NCBI GenBank assembly: GCA_016293925.1
Contig: JAEDCX010000017.1
Span: 1 to 34,531, forward strand
Direction of reading: 5' to 3'
Length of the DNA: 34,531 nucleotides
Source of the DNA: Lachnospiraceae bacterium
GTDB lineage: Bacteria > Bacillota > Clostridia > Lachnospirales > Lachnospiraceae
The notes under the pieces were generated by a model that did not search any database, was not told the DNA's origin, and was given only the letters and a program-made list of their open reading frames with translations. Of this stretch, positions 1-7,137 are shown one piece after another (the stretch's first letter is position 1; each line of letters opens with the position of its first letter). A program made the translations under genes and the position numbers.

Positions 1-476
1 AGTGCCTTGGAAATCTCGTTCAGCATCTCATCGAATTTCTCAATCTCTGCGGTCGTAAAATGCTCTTCCGCCCGTCTGGTCACTTCTGACAGATAATTCT
101 GATTCAGGTTATAATAATCATAATATTTCTTCGTAACCCGCAGATGATATTCTCTTTTATCCGTCTCCGACTGAACCTTCTCAATGTATCCTTTGCGAAT
201 CAGACTGTTGACCTTATACGCTGCGTTCGGCGAAGAGACCTGAATACTCTTGGCAAATTCATTGACCGTCGGTTCTTTCATTGCATGTATGATCTCCACG
301 CAGAAAATCTCAACTGCTGACAGGGAGGTTTCTCTTGCATGGATCTTGCGAAAGATTTCCTGATAAAAATGTACTTTGAACTTAATATAGATATCAGAAA
401 ATGTCTGTTCCAGCATCTCCTTCGCCCTTTCCCATTGTATATCCAATGTCATTTCCGTATCAACGCCTGCATCCAT
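1..476 (-). CDS. MarR-family (FabT-like) transcriptional regulator, 3' end cut by window edge
   Basis: This frame is open from position 476 to the window edge, so about 158 residues are visible and the C-terminus is missing. The protein has a winged-helix region (AKSIQVSSPNAAYKVNSLIRK, then KGYIEKVQSETDKREYHLR), the usual MarR recognition helix and wing, flanked by helices that normally form the dimer interface. It follows fabZ, with its ATG 3 nt after the fabZ stop, so it is the last visible gene of the acc/fab operon. I chose the ATG at 476 because AGGA lies 9 nt upstream; the in-frame ATG at 452 has a poorer site. MarR proteins in fatty-acid operons of Firmicutes (FabT) repress those operons using acyl-ACP as corepressor. 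That role is inferred here from location. A general MarR regulator is the alternative. Confidence 0.8.
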   Translation of the reverse strand, partial: MDAGVDTEMTLDIQWERAKEMLEQTFSDIYIKFKVHFYQEIFRKIHARETSLSAVEIFCVEIIHAMKEPTVNEFAKSIQVSSPNAAYKVNSLIRKGYIEKVQSETDKREYHLRVTKKYYDYYNLNQNYLSEVTRRAEEHFTTAEIEKFDEMLNEISKA

Positions 477-479
477 CCG

Positions 480-908
480 TTACTGTCCTACTGCAAAAGA
501 AATCTCTGCGGCAACAGCTACCTTGCCGTTTACCTTGGCAGTTGCTTTCCCGAAGCCGACAGGCCCAACCATTTTCTCCAGTTCACATTCCATCTCTACC
601 ACATCACCCGGAACGACCTGCTGTCTGAATCGTGCGTTTTTGATACCGCCGAAAAAGACAACCTTGCCCTTATTCTCTTCCATGGTAAGCAACGCAATTG
701 CACCAACCTGTGCCAGCGCCTCGACAAGAAGCACACCGGGCATCACATGTTTTCCCGGGAAATGTCCCATAAACTGCATCTCATTGGCCGAGATACATTT
801 GATTCCCTTTGCCCATTTTCCGGGCTCATAATCCGTAATTTTATCTACCATCAGAAATGGATATCTGTGTGGCAGAATCTCTTCGATCTGATTTGAATTC
901 AGTTCCAT
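480..908 (-). CDS. fabZ: 3-hydroxyacyl-[acyl-carrier-protein] dehydratase FabZ
   Basis: The 142-residue protein is full length for FabZ. It dehydrates 3-hydroxyacyl-ACP to trans-2-enoyl-ACP in cytoplasmic fatty-acid elongation. The hot-dog fold is recognisable: LPHRYPFLMVD near residues 12-22, the catalytic His in GHFPG (H49) and the catalytic Glu in GVLLVEALAQ (E63). A GAGGAG site lies 6 nt before the ATG. It follows fabF by 24 nt and precedes the MarR regulator by 3 nt, so all three are probably on one transcript. No separate FabA or FabM is seen. Nothing in the sequence is unusual for the family. Confidence 0.97.
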   Translation of the reverse strand: MELNSNQIEEILPHRYPFLMVDKITDYEPGKWAKGIKCISANEMQFMGHFPGKHVMPGVLLVEALAQVGAIALLTMEENKGKVVFFGGIKNARFRQQVVPGDVVEMECELEKMVGPVGFGKATAKVNGKVAVAAEISFAVGQ

Positions 909-932
909 ATCTGTCTCCTCTTTGTATGCTCT

Positions 933-2165
933 CTATGCTTTTCTGATCAGAATGCTTGCATTGTGTCCTCCGAAGCCCAGGGCATTGGACAGGGCTGCGC
1001 GAACGGTTGCATGTCTTCCTTCATTCGGCACGATGTCCAGATCACACTCTTCATCCGGAACCTGATAGTTGATGGTTGCCGGAACGAAATCATTCTGAAC
1101 CGCAAGGGTTGTGAAGATTGCCTCCACTGCACCTGCACCACCCAGCAAATGACCTGTCATGGATTTGGTGGAACTTACCATCAGCTGATCCGCATGGGCG
1201 CCGAACGCTTTCCGGATGGCCTTGGTCTCGCATGCATCATTCATATGGGTGCTGGTTCCGTGGGCGTTGATATAGTCGATATCCTCCGGAGCCATACCGG
1301 CATCCGAGAGTGCCTGACGCATACAGGCAGCACCACCGTCTCCTTCCGGATGCGGCGCAGTAATATGATAAGCATCACAGGTAGCACCATATCCTACCAC
1401 CTCTGCGTAGATCTTAGCCCCTCTTGCAACAGCATGTTCATATTCTTCCAGCACGAGAATGCCTGCACCTTCGCCCATCACAAATCCGGCGCGCTCCTTG
1501 TCAAACGGAATCGATGCTCTTGTGGGATCATCCGTGGTATTCAGAGCCTTTGCAGATGCGAATCCACCCATTCCGAGAGGTGTAATACATCCTTCCGCGC
1601 CACCACATACCATGACTTCCGCATATCCGTCGCGAATATGCCGGAACGCATCACCGATTGCGTTATTGCTGCTGGCACATGCCGTTACCACGCAGGAGCA
1701 CATTCCCTTCAGACCATACGCAATGGCAATCTGTCCCGCAGCCATATTGCTGATTACCATGGGGATAAAGAATGGAGATACCTTGTTAAATCCTCTCTCC
1801 ATACCCTTTCTGTTCTCTGACTCTATGGTAGACAGACCACCGATCCCGGCAGAAACGATACAACCGCATCTGGATGCATCTTCCTTCTCCATATCCAGCG
1901 CGCTGTCTTTCATTGCTTCCATTGCCGCGATCATGGCAAGCTGGGTATAGCGATCCATATGTTTGGATTCCTTTTTACCCAGAAGTTCTTCGATCTCAAG
2001 ATTCTTCACTTCACCGGCAAGCTTGATGATAAAATCTGTTGTATCAAACCGGGTGATCGGTCCGATTCCACAGGCACCTTCCTGTACTTTCTTCCAGCTG
2101 TCCGCCACATTGTTTGCAAGGGGATTCACGGTACCCATTCCGGTGATAACAACTCTTCTCTTCAT
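933..2165 (-). CDS. fabF: 3-oxoacyl-[acyl-carrier-protein] synthase II FabF
   Basis: The 410-residue protein is a standard-length beta-ketoacyl-ACP synthase II, which condenses malonyl-ACP with a growing acyl-ACP. The Cys-His-His triad of this class is visible: C163 in VTACASSNNAIG, H302 in NAHGTST and H339 in MTGHLLGGAGA. The glycine-rich C-terminus NALGFGGHNAS is also typical. A GAGGA site lies about 9 nt before the ATG. It sits between fabG (49 nt upstream) and fabZ (24 nt downstream). This is the elongating KAS; initiation is supplied by fabH in the same operon. FabB is less likely in this phylum. Confidence 0.97.
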   Translation of the reverse strand: MKRRVVITGMGTVNPLANNVADSWKKVQEGACGIGPITRFDTTDFIIKLAGEVKNLEIEELLGKKESKHMDRYTQLAMIAAMEAMKDSALDMEKEDASRCGCIVSAGIGGLSTIESENRKGMERGFNKVSPFFIPMVISNMAAGQIAIAYGLKGMCSCVVTACASSNNAIGDAFRHIRDGYAEVMVCGGAEGCITPLGMGGFASAKALNTTDDPTRASIPFDKERAGFVMGEGAGILVLEEYEHAVARGAKIYAEVVGYGATCDAYHITAPHPEGDGGAACMRQALSDAGMAPEDIDYINAHGTSTHMNDACETKAIRKAFGAHADQLMVSSTKSMTGHLLGGAGAVEAIFTTLAVQNDFVPATINYQVPDEECDLDIVPNEGRHATVRAALSNALGFGGHNASILIRKA

Positions 2166-2214
2166 GTTCTGATTCCTCTTCCCTATAGTTTATCCGCTCC
2201 GGTATCTTCCGGAT

Positions 2215-2952
2215 TTACATACTCATTCCACCGTCCACAGCCAGCACCTGGCCGGTGATATATCCGGCTGCTTCAGATGCCAGGAAACAAACTGCATGGG
2301 CAACATCCTCCGGATTGCCAAGGGCTTTTCTGGGGATATTGGAAAGCAGTGCTTTTTTCACATCATCAGATAATACCGCCGTCATATCCGTCTGGATGAA
2401 GCCCGGTGCCACAGCGTTGGCCGTAATCCCCTTACCCCCCAATTCCTTGGCGATGGATTTGGTCATTCCGATCAAGCCTGCCTTGCTGGCGGAATAATTC
2501 ACCTGTCCTGCATTTCCGTTGATTCCAACCACGCTGGAAATACTGATGATTCTGCCGTATTTACTCTTCAGCATCATCTTGGATGCCTCACGGCTGCACA
2601 GGAACGCGCCCTTCAGGTTGGTATCAATCACCTGCGCAAAGGCTTCCTCGCTCATTTTCAGCATCAGATCATCCCTGGTGATTCCGGCATTGTTCACGAG
2701 CACGTCAACCCTGCCAAACTGCTCTTTGATCCTGGCAAAAAAACCAGTCACATCCTCTTCTTTGGATACATCACACTGATAGGCATACGCTTCCACACCC
2801 AGTTCTCTGCAACAGGAAACGGTCTCTTCCGCGGCCTGCGCGCCCCTTGTATAACACGTCACAATGTCAAAACCGCATTTGGCCAGTTCTGTACAGATGG
2901 TTCTTCCGATTCCACGGCTTCCGCCCGTCACAACTGCTACTCGATTACTCAT
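2215..2952 (-). CDS. fabG: 3-oxoacyl-[acyl-carrier-protein] reductase FabG
   Basis: This 245-residue classical short-chain dehydrogenase reduces 3-oxoacyl-ACP with NADPH. The cofactor-binding TGGSRGIG is at residues 9-16, NNAG at 87-90, and the catalytic tetrad residues are N112, S140, Y153 (NYSASK) and K157. A GGAGG site lies 7 nt before the ATG. It lies 20 nt after fabK, and the run of fab genes on the same strand supports assignment to fatty-acid synthesis, where family similarity alone would leave other SDR roles open. Confidence 0.96.
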   Translation of the reverse strand: MSNRVAVVTGGSRGIGRTICTELAKCGFDIVTCYTRGAQAAEETVSCCRELGVEAYAYQCDVSKEEDVTGFFARIKEQFGRVDVLVNNAGITRDDLMLKMSEEAFAQVIDTNLKGAFLCSREASKMMLKSKYGRIISISSVVGINGNAGQVNYSASKAGLIGMTKSIAKELGGKGITANAVAPGFIQTDMTAVLSDDVKKALLSNIPRKALGNPEDVAHAVCFLASEAAGYITGQVLAVDGGMSM

Positions 2953-2972
2953 ATGTCATCCTCCGGTATATT

Positions 2973-3908
2973 CTAGATATCTAATGTGGCAAGTTTCTGC
3001 AATTCCGCCTTTGCTCCGTTGTAGAGTTCCTCCAGAATCTCTGCAACCGGTCTGATCTGTGTCAACTGTCCGCATACCTGACCTGCCATCACAGAACCGG
3101 TATCCACGTCCCCTTCCAGAACCGCACGGCGCAGACTTCCCAGCGTAATATTCTCCAGTGTCATCTTATCCGCACCCTCTGCTTCCAGTTTCAGATACTC
3201 TTTGGCCATCTGGTTCTTCAGGATCCGGACCGGAGCCCCCTGGGAGCGTCCCGTAACTGTGGTTCCGTTGTCTTTCGCCTTGATGAGCGCCAGCTTATAG
3301 TTCTCATGAACCGGACATTCCTCACTGACAAGGAGACAGGTACCGATCTGTACCCCGCATGCCCCCAGCGCGTATGCCGCAGCCATCTGTTTTCCGCTTG
3401 CAATACCGCCGGCAGCGATGACCGGGACATCCACTCCTGCAATGACCTGCGGTACCAGCGTCATGGTCGTCATATCTCCCACATGTCCGCCGCTCTCGCC
3501 ACCTTCCGCAATCACGGCATCCGCACCGGCACGTACCATCATTTTAGCCAGTGCCACACTGGCAACAACCGGAATGACAATGCTTCCATTTTCTTTCCAT
3601 TTTGCAATATATTTACCCGGACTTCCCGCTCCTGTGGTAATCACAGGGATTTTCTCCTCGCAGAGCACCTCCGCAATCGCAGCCACATCAGGGTTCATCA
3701 GCATCACGTTCACACCGAACGGCTTGTCGGTCAGTTCCTTGCATCTGTGGATCTCGTCCCGTACGCGATTATGATCCCATCCGCCGACGCCGATCAGACC
3801 AAGTGCTCCCGCATTGGAAACGGCTGCTGCAAATTCGCCGGTTGCGATATTGGCCATGCCTCCCTGTATGATTGGGTATTTCGTATGCAACAAATCCTGT
3901 AATCTCAT
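2973..3908 (-). CDS. fabK: enoyl-[acyl-carrier-protein] reductase II FabK (FMN-dependent)
   Basis: The 311-residue protein belongs to the nitronate monooxygenase/FabK TIM-barrel family. It has YPIIQGGMANIA at the N-terminus, GADAVIAEGGESGGH in the middle and the flavin-phosphate motif PVIAAGGIASG followed by GACGVQIGT. FabK reduces enoyl-ACP using FMN and NAD(P)H in place of FabI. Its position between fabH (upstream, 17 nt) and fabG (downstream, 20 nt) makes FabK much more likely than a nitronate monooxygenase. A purine-rich AGGAAGGGA lies before the ATG. No FabI-type reductase is present in the window, so the pathway here appears to be FabK type. Confidence 0.95.
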   Translation of the reverse strand: MRLQDLLHTKYPIIQGGMANIATGEFAAAVSNAGALGLIGVGGWDHNRVRDEIHRCKELTDKPFGVNVMLMNPDVAAIAEVLCEEKIPVITTGAGSPGKYIAKWKENGSIVIPVVASVALAKMMVRAGADAVIAEGGESGGHVGDMTTMTLVPQVIAGVDVPVIAAGGIASGKQMAAAYALGACGVQIGTCLLVSEECPVHENYKLALIKAKDNGTTVTGRSQGAPVRILKNQMAKEYLKLEAEGADKMTLENITLGSLRRAVLEGDVDTGSVMAGQVCGQLTQIRPVAEILEELYNGAKAELQKLATLDI

Positions 3909-3925
3909 ATTCGTATTCCCTTCCT

Positions 3926-4867
3926 CTAGTAATCCAGTACCACTGCACCCCAGGTTTTCCCTGCGCCGAATCCGGCAAGCACAATTTTGTCGCCCTCTTT
4001 ACACATTCCGGACTCCCATAACTCACTCAGCGCAATGGCTACGCTGGCAGCGGATGTATTACCGTATTCCTGAATATTCATATAAAACTTATCCATGGGC
4101 TGTTTGAGAACCTTGGCAACAGATTCGATGATTCTGGCGTTGGCCTGATGGCACACAAATCTGTCGATCTGATCCATGTTCAGTCCTGCCTTTGCAACGA
4201 CCTCTTTGATCAGTTTCGGCACCTTCATAACCGCGAATTTGTAGGTTTCCTGTCCTTCCATATGCACCTTTTTGTCCGAATCCTCCGATGCATTACAATA
4301 GATTAACCGATCGTCACCGCGGCAACCCATCACACTGGTATATCCTCTGTTCTCGTCCAGTTCCAATACCACTGCTCCGGCACCGTCACCGAACAGAATA
4401 CAGGTTCCCCTGTCTGACATATTCAATTTTCTGGATATTACTTCCGAACCGATCAGAAGCGCATATCTCTTCTCACTCTGCAACAGCAGACCACGTACCG
4501 TTTCCAATCCGAAGAGAAATCCGGAACAGGCAGCATTCAGATCATAGCAGATCATTTCATCCGGAAGCCCCAGTTCCCGTTGCACCAGACAGGCTGTAGA
4601 CGGCACAAAATAATCCCCGGAAAAAGTAGCGACCACCAGAGAACCGATCTCGGACAGGTCAATTCCGGCTCTGTCCAGGGCGATTCTCGCTGCCGCCGAT
4701 GCCATGGATACATTCCCCTCCTCCTCGGTACAATAGTGTCTCCGCTTCATACCGGTACGCTCCGTGATCCACTCATCCGAAGTTTCCACGATCTTACTCA
4801 AATCATCATTGGTGATGACGCGTTTGGGGGCATAGTGACCTGTGGCCACAATATGTAATCCTCTCAT
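3926..4867 (-). CDS. fabH: 3-oxoacyl-[acyl-carrier-protein] synthase III FabH
   Basis: The 313-residue protein condenses acetyl-CoA (or another primer) with malonyl-ACP to start fatty-acid synthesis. The triad is intact: C114 in LNAACSGF, H240 in CHQANARI and N270 in EYGNTSAAS. The C-terminal GFGAGKTWGA is the usual glycine-rich loop. An ATG four codons upstream (4879) is in frame, but the ATG at 4867 has GGAG with a 6-nt gap and begins at the family's normal N-terminus, so I prefer it. It follows accA by 26 nt. Primer specificity (straight or branched) cannot be read with confidence from these motifs. Confidence 0.95.
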   Translation of the reverse strand: MRGLHIVATGHYAPKRVITNDDLSKIVETSDEWITERTGMKRRHYCTEEEGNVSMASAAARIALDRAGIDLSEIGSLVVATFSGDYFVPSTACLVQRELGLPDEMICYDLNAACSGFLFGLETVRGLLLQSEKRYALLIGSEVISRKLNMSDRGTCILFGDGAGAVVLELDENRGYTSVMGCRGDDRLIYCNASEDSDKKVHMEGQETYKFAVMKVPKLIKEVVAKAGLNMDQIDRFVCHQANARIIESVAKVLKQPMDKFYMNIQEYGNTSAASVAIALSELWESGMCKEGDKIVLAGFGAGKTWGAVVLDY

Positions 4868-4893
4868 GTGTATCTCCATTCCCTCAAAGTTCC

Positions 4894-5751
4894 TTATTTG
4901 TCTGTCCGAAGATAGAGATCATCCATCTTACGGAATTTCTGATATCTACTCTTAGCAAGTTCGGAGCTGCTCTTACCCTTGAGTGTCTTCAACTCCTGCG
5001 TAAGCAGACGATCCAGGGCATCATACACTGCCTTGGGATTTCTGTGCACACCGCCGGCAGGCTCATTGACGATTCCGTCAATCACGCCAAATCCGAACAG
5101 ATCCTCTGCGGTAAGCTTCATCAGTTTACTTGCCTGCTCTTTTTTGGAGGAATCCTGCCACAGAATCGAAGCAAATCCTTCCGGTGACAAGATGGAATAT
5201 ACGGCATTTTCCAGCATAAACACCCTGTTAGCCACACCAATTGCCAATGCACCGCCGCTGCTTCCCTCTCCGGTCACAATAGAGATGACCGGCACCTTCA
5301 GTCTGCTCATAACCGCCAGATTCTCAGCAATCGCCTGGCTCTGCCCATACATTTCAGCTTCAATTCCCGGATATGCCCCCGGCGTATCAATAAAGGTAAT
5401 GATCGGACGTCCGAATTTCTCGGCCTGCTCCATCATTCGCAGTGCCTTCCGATATCCTTCCGGTCCCGGCATGCCGAAGTTATATTTGACGCTCTCGTTC
5501 AGGTCGCTTCCCTTCCGGTGTCCCAGAACCGTTACGGGCATCCCGTGGAAAAGAGCAATTCCGCCGAAAATACTGGCATCCTCTTTGCCGAGTCTGTCCC
5601 CTTTCTGTTCAAAGAAATCGGTAAACAGAGCATCGATATACTCATTTATCTTAGGTCTGCTCAAGTGTCTTGCAAGAAGAACCTTATCCATCGGTGAGAT
5701 CTTCTCTCCTGACGCAAGCACCTGATCTATTCTCTCATCAATTGAATCCAT
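4894..5751 (-). CDS. accA: acetyl-CoA carboxylase carboxyltransferase subunit alpha AccA
   Basis: The 285-residue protein is the alpha subunit of the carboxyltransferase that makes malonyl-CoA with AccD. Its crotonase-type core is clear: IDTPGAYPGIEAE, the oxyanion-hole region VTGEGSSGGALAIG and the C-terminal ILSPEGFASILW. It is somewhat shorter than the E. coli subunit (319 residues), mainly at the ends. The ATG is 2 nt after the accD stop, and the GAGGTG that overlaps the end of accD serves as its ribosome site, so translation of the two subunits is probably coupled. That arrangement suits a complex of equal stoichiometry. Confidence 0.96.
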   Translation of the reverse strand: MDSIDERIDQVLASGEKISPMDKVLLARHLSRPKINEYIDALFTDFFEQKGDRLGKEDASIFGGIALFHGMPVTVLGHRKGSDLNESVKYNFGMPGPEGYRKALRMMEQAEKFGRPIITFIDTPGAYPGIEAEMYGQSQAIAENLAVMSRLKVPVISIVTGEGSSGGALAIGVANRVFMLENAVYSILSPEGFASILWQDSSKKEQASKLMKLTAEDLFGFGVIDGIVNEPAGGVHRNPKAVYDALDRLLTQELKTLKGKSSSELAKSRYQKFRKMDDLYLRTDK

Positions 5752-5753
5752 AT

Positions 5754-6683
5754 TTACACCTCATGCAACATCAAAATCTGACTGATTACCTGACGCATCT
5801 GATTCCGTGGTACTACCTGATCCACAAATCCGTGTGTCTCCAGATATTCTGCTCTCTGGAAACCTTCCGGAAGTTTCTGTCCAATGGTCTGCTCAATAAC
5901 ACGCGGTCCCGCAAATCCGATCAATGCTCCGGGTTCTGCAAGCGTTATATCTCCCAGACCTGCAAAACTTGCACTGACGCCACCGGTTGTCGGGTGCGTT
6001 AACACTGCAATATAGAGACCGCCTCTTTCCCGGAACCGTTCCATTGCAGCACTTGTTTTGGCCATCTGCATCAGGGACAGAATTCCCTCCTGCATTCTGG
6101 CTCCGCCACTGGCCGCGAAAATCACAAGCGGAAGCTTATTCTTGTCAGCATACTCAATGGCCAGCGTCACCAGTTCTCCTACCGCGATTCCCATGCTGCC
6201 CATCAGGAACTTACTGTTCATCACGGCGATCACAGCCTTTCTTCCGTCGATGGTACCAACGCCGGTCAGGACTGCTTCCTCTGCCTTGGTTTTCTCGCGA
6301 AGCCCCTGCTTTTTCTCACAATATCCTTCGAACTGAAGCGGATCGATCTCCGGCAACTGATAACGGAAAATCTTAAAACTTCCCTCATCCACCAGAGAAC
6401 GTACTCTTTTCTCCGGCGGCATCGGATAATGATATCCGCAGTCCGGGCATACATACAATGCATCCCTTAACTTCTTCTTCGGATATGCGGCATGGCAATT
6501 GGGACACTCCACAGTCTGTACCTGACCGTCCGCATTCGCTGTGGCATCAGAACCACTCTCTTTCTCCAGACGTGACATCTTGATCAGCCGAACCGTATCC
6601 TCCGTCTCATCCTTGCCACTGTGTCTGTTCAGAATCTTTATATTTGGGATTTTACCTTTTACAGTTTGAAAAAGGGTACTCAT
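5754..6683 (-). CDS. accD: acetyl-CoA carboxylase carboxyltransferase subunit beta AccD
   Basis: The 309-residue beta subunit of acetyl-CoA carboxylase carries the zinc ribbon typical of AccD (C60, C63, C79, C82) and a carboxyltransferase core with LPLVIFAASGGARMQEG, THPTTGGVSASFA and IGFAGPRVIEQT. The first 55 residues before the zinc ribbon are longer than in E. coli AccD and rich in charged residues; their role is unknown. A GGAG site lies 8 nt before the ATG. It follows acpP by 61 nt, a gap that holds a hairpin. The biotin carrier (AccB) and biotin carboxylase (AccC) that complete the enzyme are not in the visible window. Confidence 0.96.
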   Translation of the reverse strand: MSTLFQTVKGKIPNIKILNRHSGKDETEDTVRLIKMSRLEKESGSDATANADGQVQTVECPNCHAAYPKKKLRDALYVCPDCGYHYPMPPEKRVRSLVDEGSFKIFRYQLPEIDPLQFEGYCEKKQGLREKTKAEEAVLTGVGTIDGRKAVIAVMNSKFLMGSMGIAVGELVTLAIEYADKNKLPLVIFAASGGARMQEGILSLMQMAKTSAAMERFRERGGLYIAVLTHPTTGGVSASFAGLGDITLAEPGALIGFAGPRVIEQTIGQKLPEGFQRAEYLETHGFVDQVVPRNQMRQVISQILMLHEV

Positions 6684-6706
6684 ATTTCATTCTCCACATT
6701 CAGATA

Positions 6707-6730
6707 GAGCAAGGCCGTGAAGCCTTGCTC
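6707..6730 (-). promoter_or_regulatory. intercistronic hairpin between acpP and accD
   Basis: A perfect 9-bp inverted repeat (GAGCAAGGC with GCCTTGCTC, 6-nt loop) lies 14 nt after the acpP stop. On the minus strand it is not followed by a run of T, so it is not a standard terminator. It could stabilise the 3' end of a processed acpP mRNA or act as a partial terminator, either of which would give more ACP than downstream enzymes. The structure is seen directly; the effect is inferred. Confidence 0.6.
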
Positions 6731-6744
6731 CGTATTCATATGCA

Positions 6745-6969
6745 TTATTTGTTTTCTTCGATATACTTTACAATATCAGCTACTGTCTTGATATTTGCCA
6801 TTGTATCCTCATCAATTGAGATGCCGAACTTCTCTTCCAGAGCAAGATTCAATTCCACTGCATCCAGAGAATCTGCACCAAGGTCATCGAACAGATTTGC
6901 CTCCATAACAACTTTGTCTGCATCACAATTCAATGTGTCAACAATTACTTCCTTAATCTCATCAAACAT
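6745..6969 (-). CDS. acpP: acyl carrier protein
   Basis: The 74-residue acidic protein is the acyl carrier protein. The phosphopantetheine attachment Ser is S34 in the family signature LGADSLDAVEL. The rest forms the usual four-helix pattern, with helix II following the Ser and a C-terminal TVADIVKYIEENK. A GTG one codon upstream is in frame, but the ATG at 6969 is better placed, with AAGGA 9 nt before it. It is the first gene of the fatty-acid operon, directly downstream of two promoter-like sequences, and is followed by a stable hairpin. Confidence 0.96.
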   Translation of the reverse strand: MFDEIKEVIVDTLNCDADKVVMEANLFDDLGADSLDAVELNLALEEKFGISIDEDTMANIKTVADIVKYIEENK

Positions 6970-6995
6970 CACATCAATTCCTTTCGTATATAAAG

Positions 6996-7024
6996 ATAGT
7001 ATGATTCGTCAAAGTATCTGTCAA
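6996..7024 (-). promoter_or_regulatory. candidate downstream promoter P2 of the acpP-fab operon
   Basis: On the minus strand a perfect -35 TTGACA (7024-7019) is followed after 17 nt by TACTAT (7001-6996), a 4-of-6 match to the -10 consensus. It lies 27 nt before the acpP ATG, so a transcript from it would have a leader of roughly 20 nt. The -35 box is part of a TTTGAC direct repeat with an 11-bp period, so this stretch may instead, or also, be an operator. Confidence 0.45.
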
Positions 7025-7039
7025 AAAACGAAATACTTT
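7005..7039. repeat. interleaved inverted repeats upstream of acpP
   Basis: Two inverted repeats interleave here. AAAGTAT at 7011-7017 pairs with ATACTTT at 7033-7039, and TTCGT at 7005-7009 pairs with ACGAA at 7028-7032. The arrangement spans the -35 of candidate promoter P2 and lies just downstream of P1. As DNA it could be an operator for a dimeric regulator such as the MarR protein at the end of this operon. As RNA in the P1 transcript the order A-B-A'-B' would permit a small pseudoknot. Neither use is demonstrated. Confidence 0.45.
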
Positions 7040-7051
7040 TAACTATTCTTG

Positions 7052-7079
7052 ATTATACACAGGATACCATATCTGTCAA
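7052..7079 (-). promoter_or_regulatory. sigma-A-type promoter P1 of the acpP-acc-fab operon
   Basis: On the minus strand a perfect -35 TTGACA (7079-7074) and a perfect -10 TATAAT (7057-7052) are separated by 16 nt. Transcription would start near 7045, giving a leader of about 75 nt before acpP. This is among the best consensus promoters in the window and fits a strongly expressed operon. The GACAGATA after the -35 recurs in P2. Confidence 0.8.
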
Positions 7080-7137
7080 TGATTTTATCTAAAATCTTTG
7101 AACTATAATTGTTAACATTTTGTATCGAAATTATGAA

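Noticed and set aside
963..1820. Plus-strand open frame of 285 codons over fabF
   Set aside because: It is antisense to fabF, whose catalytic residues are all present; no ribosome site or motif supports it.
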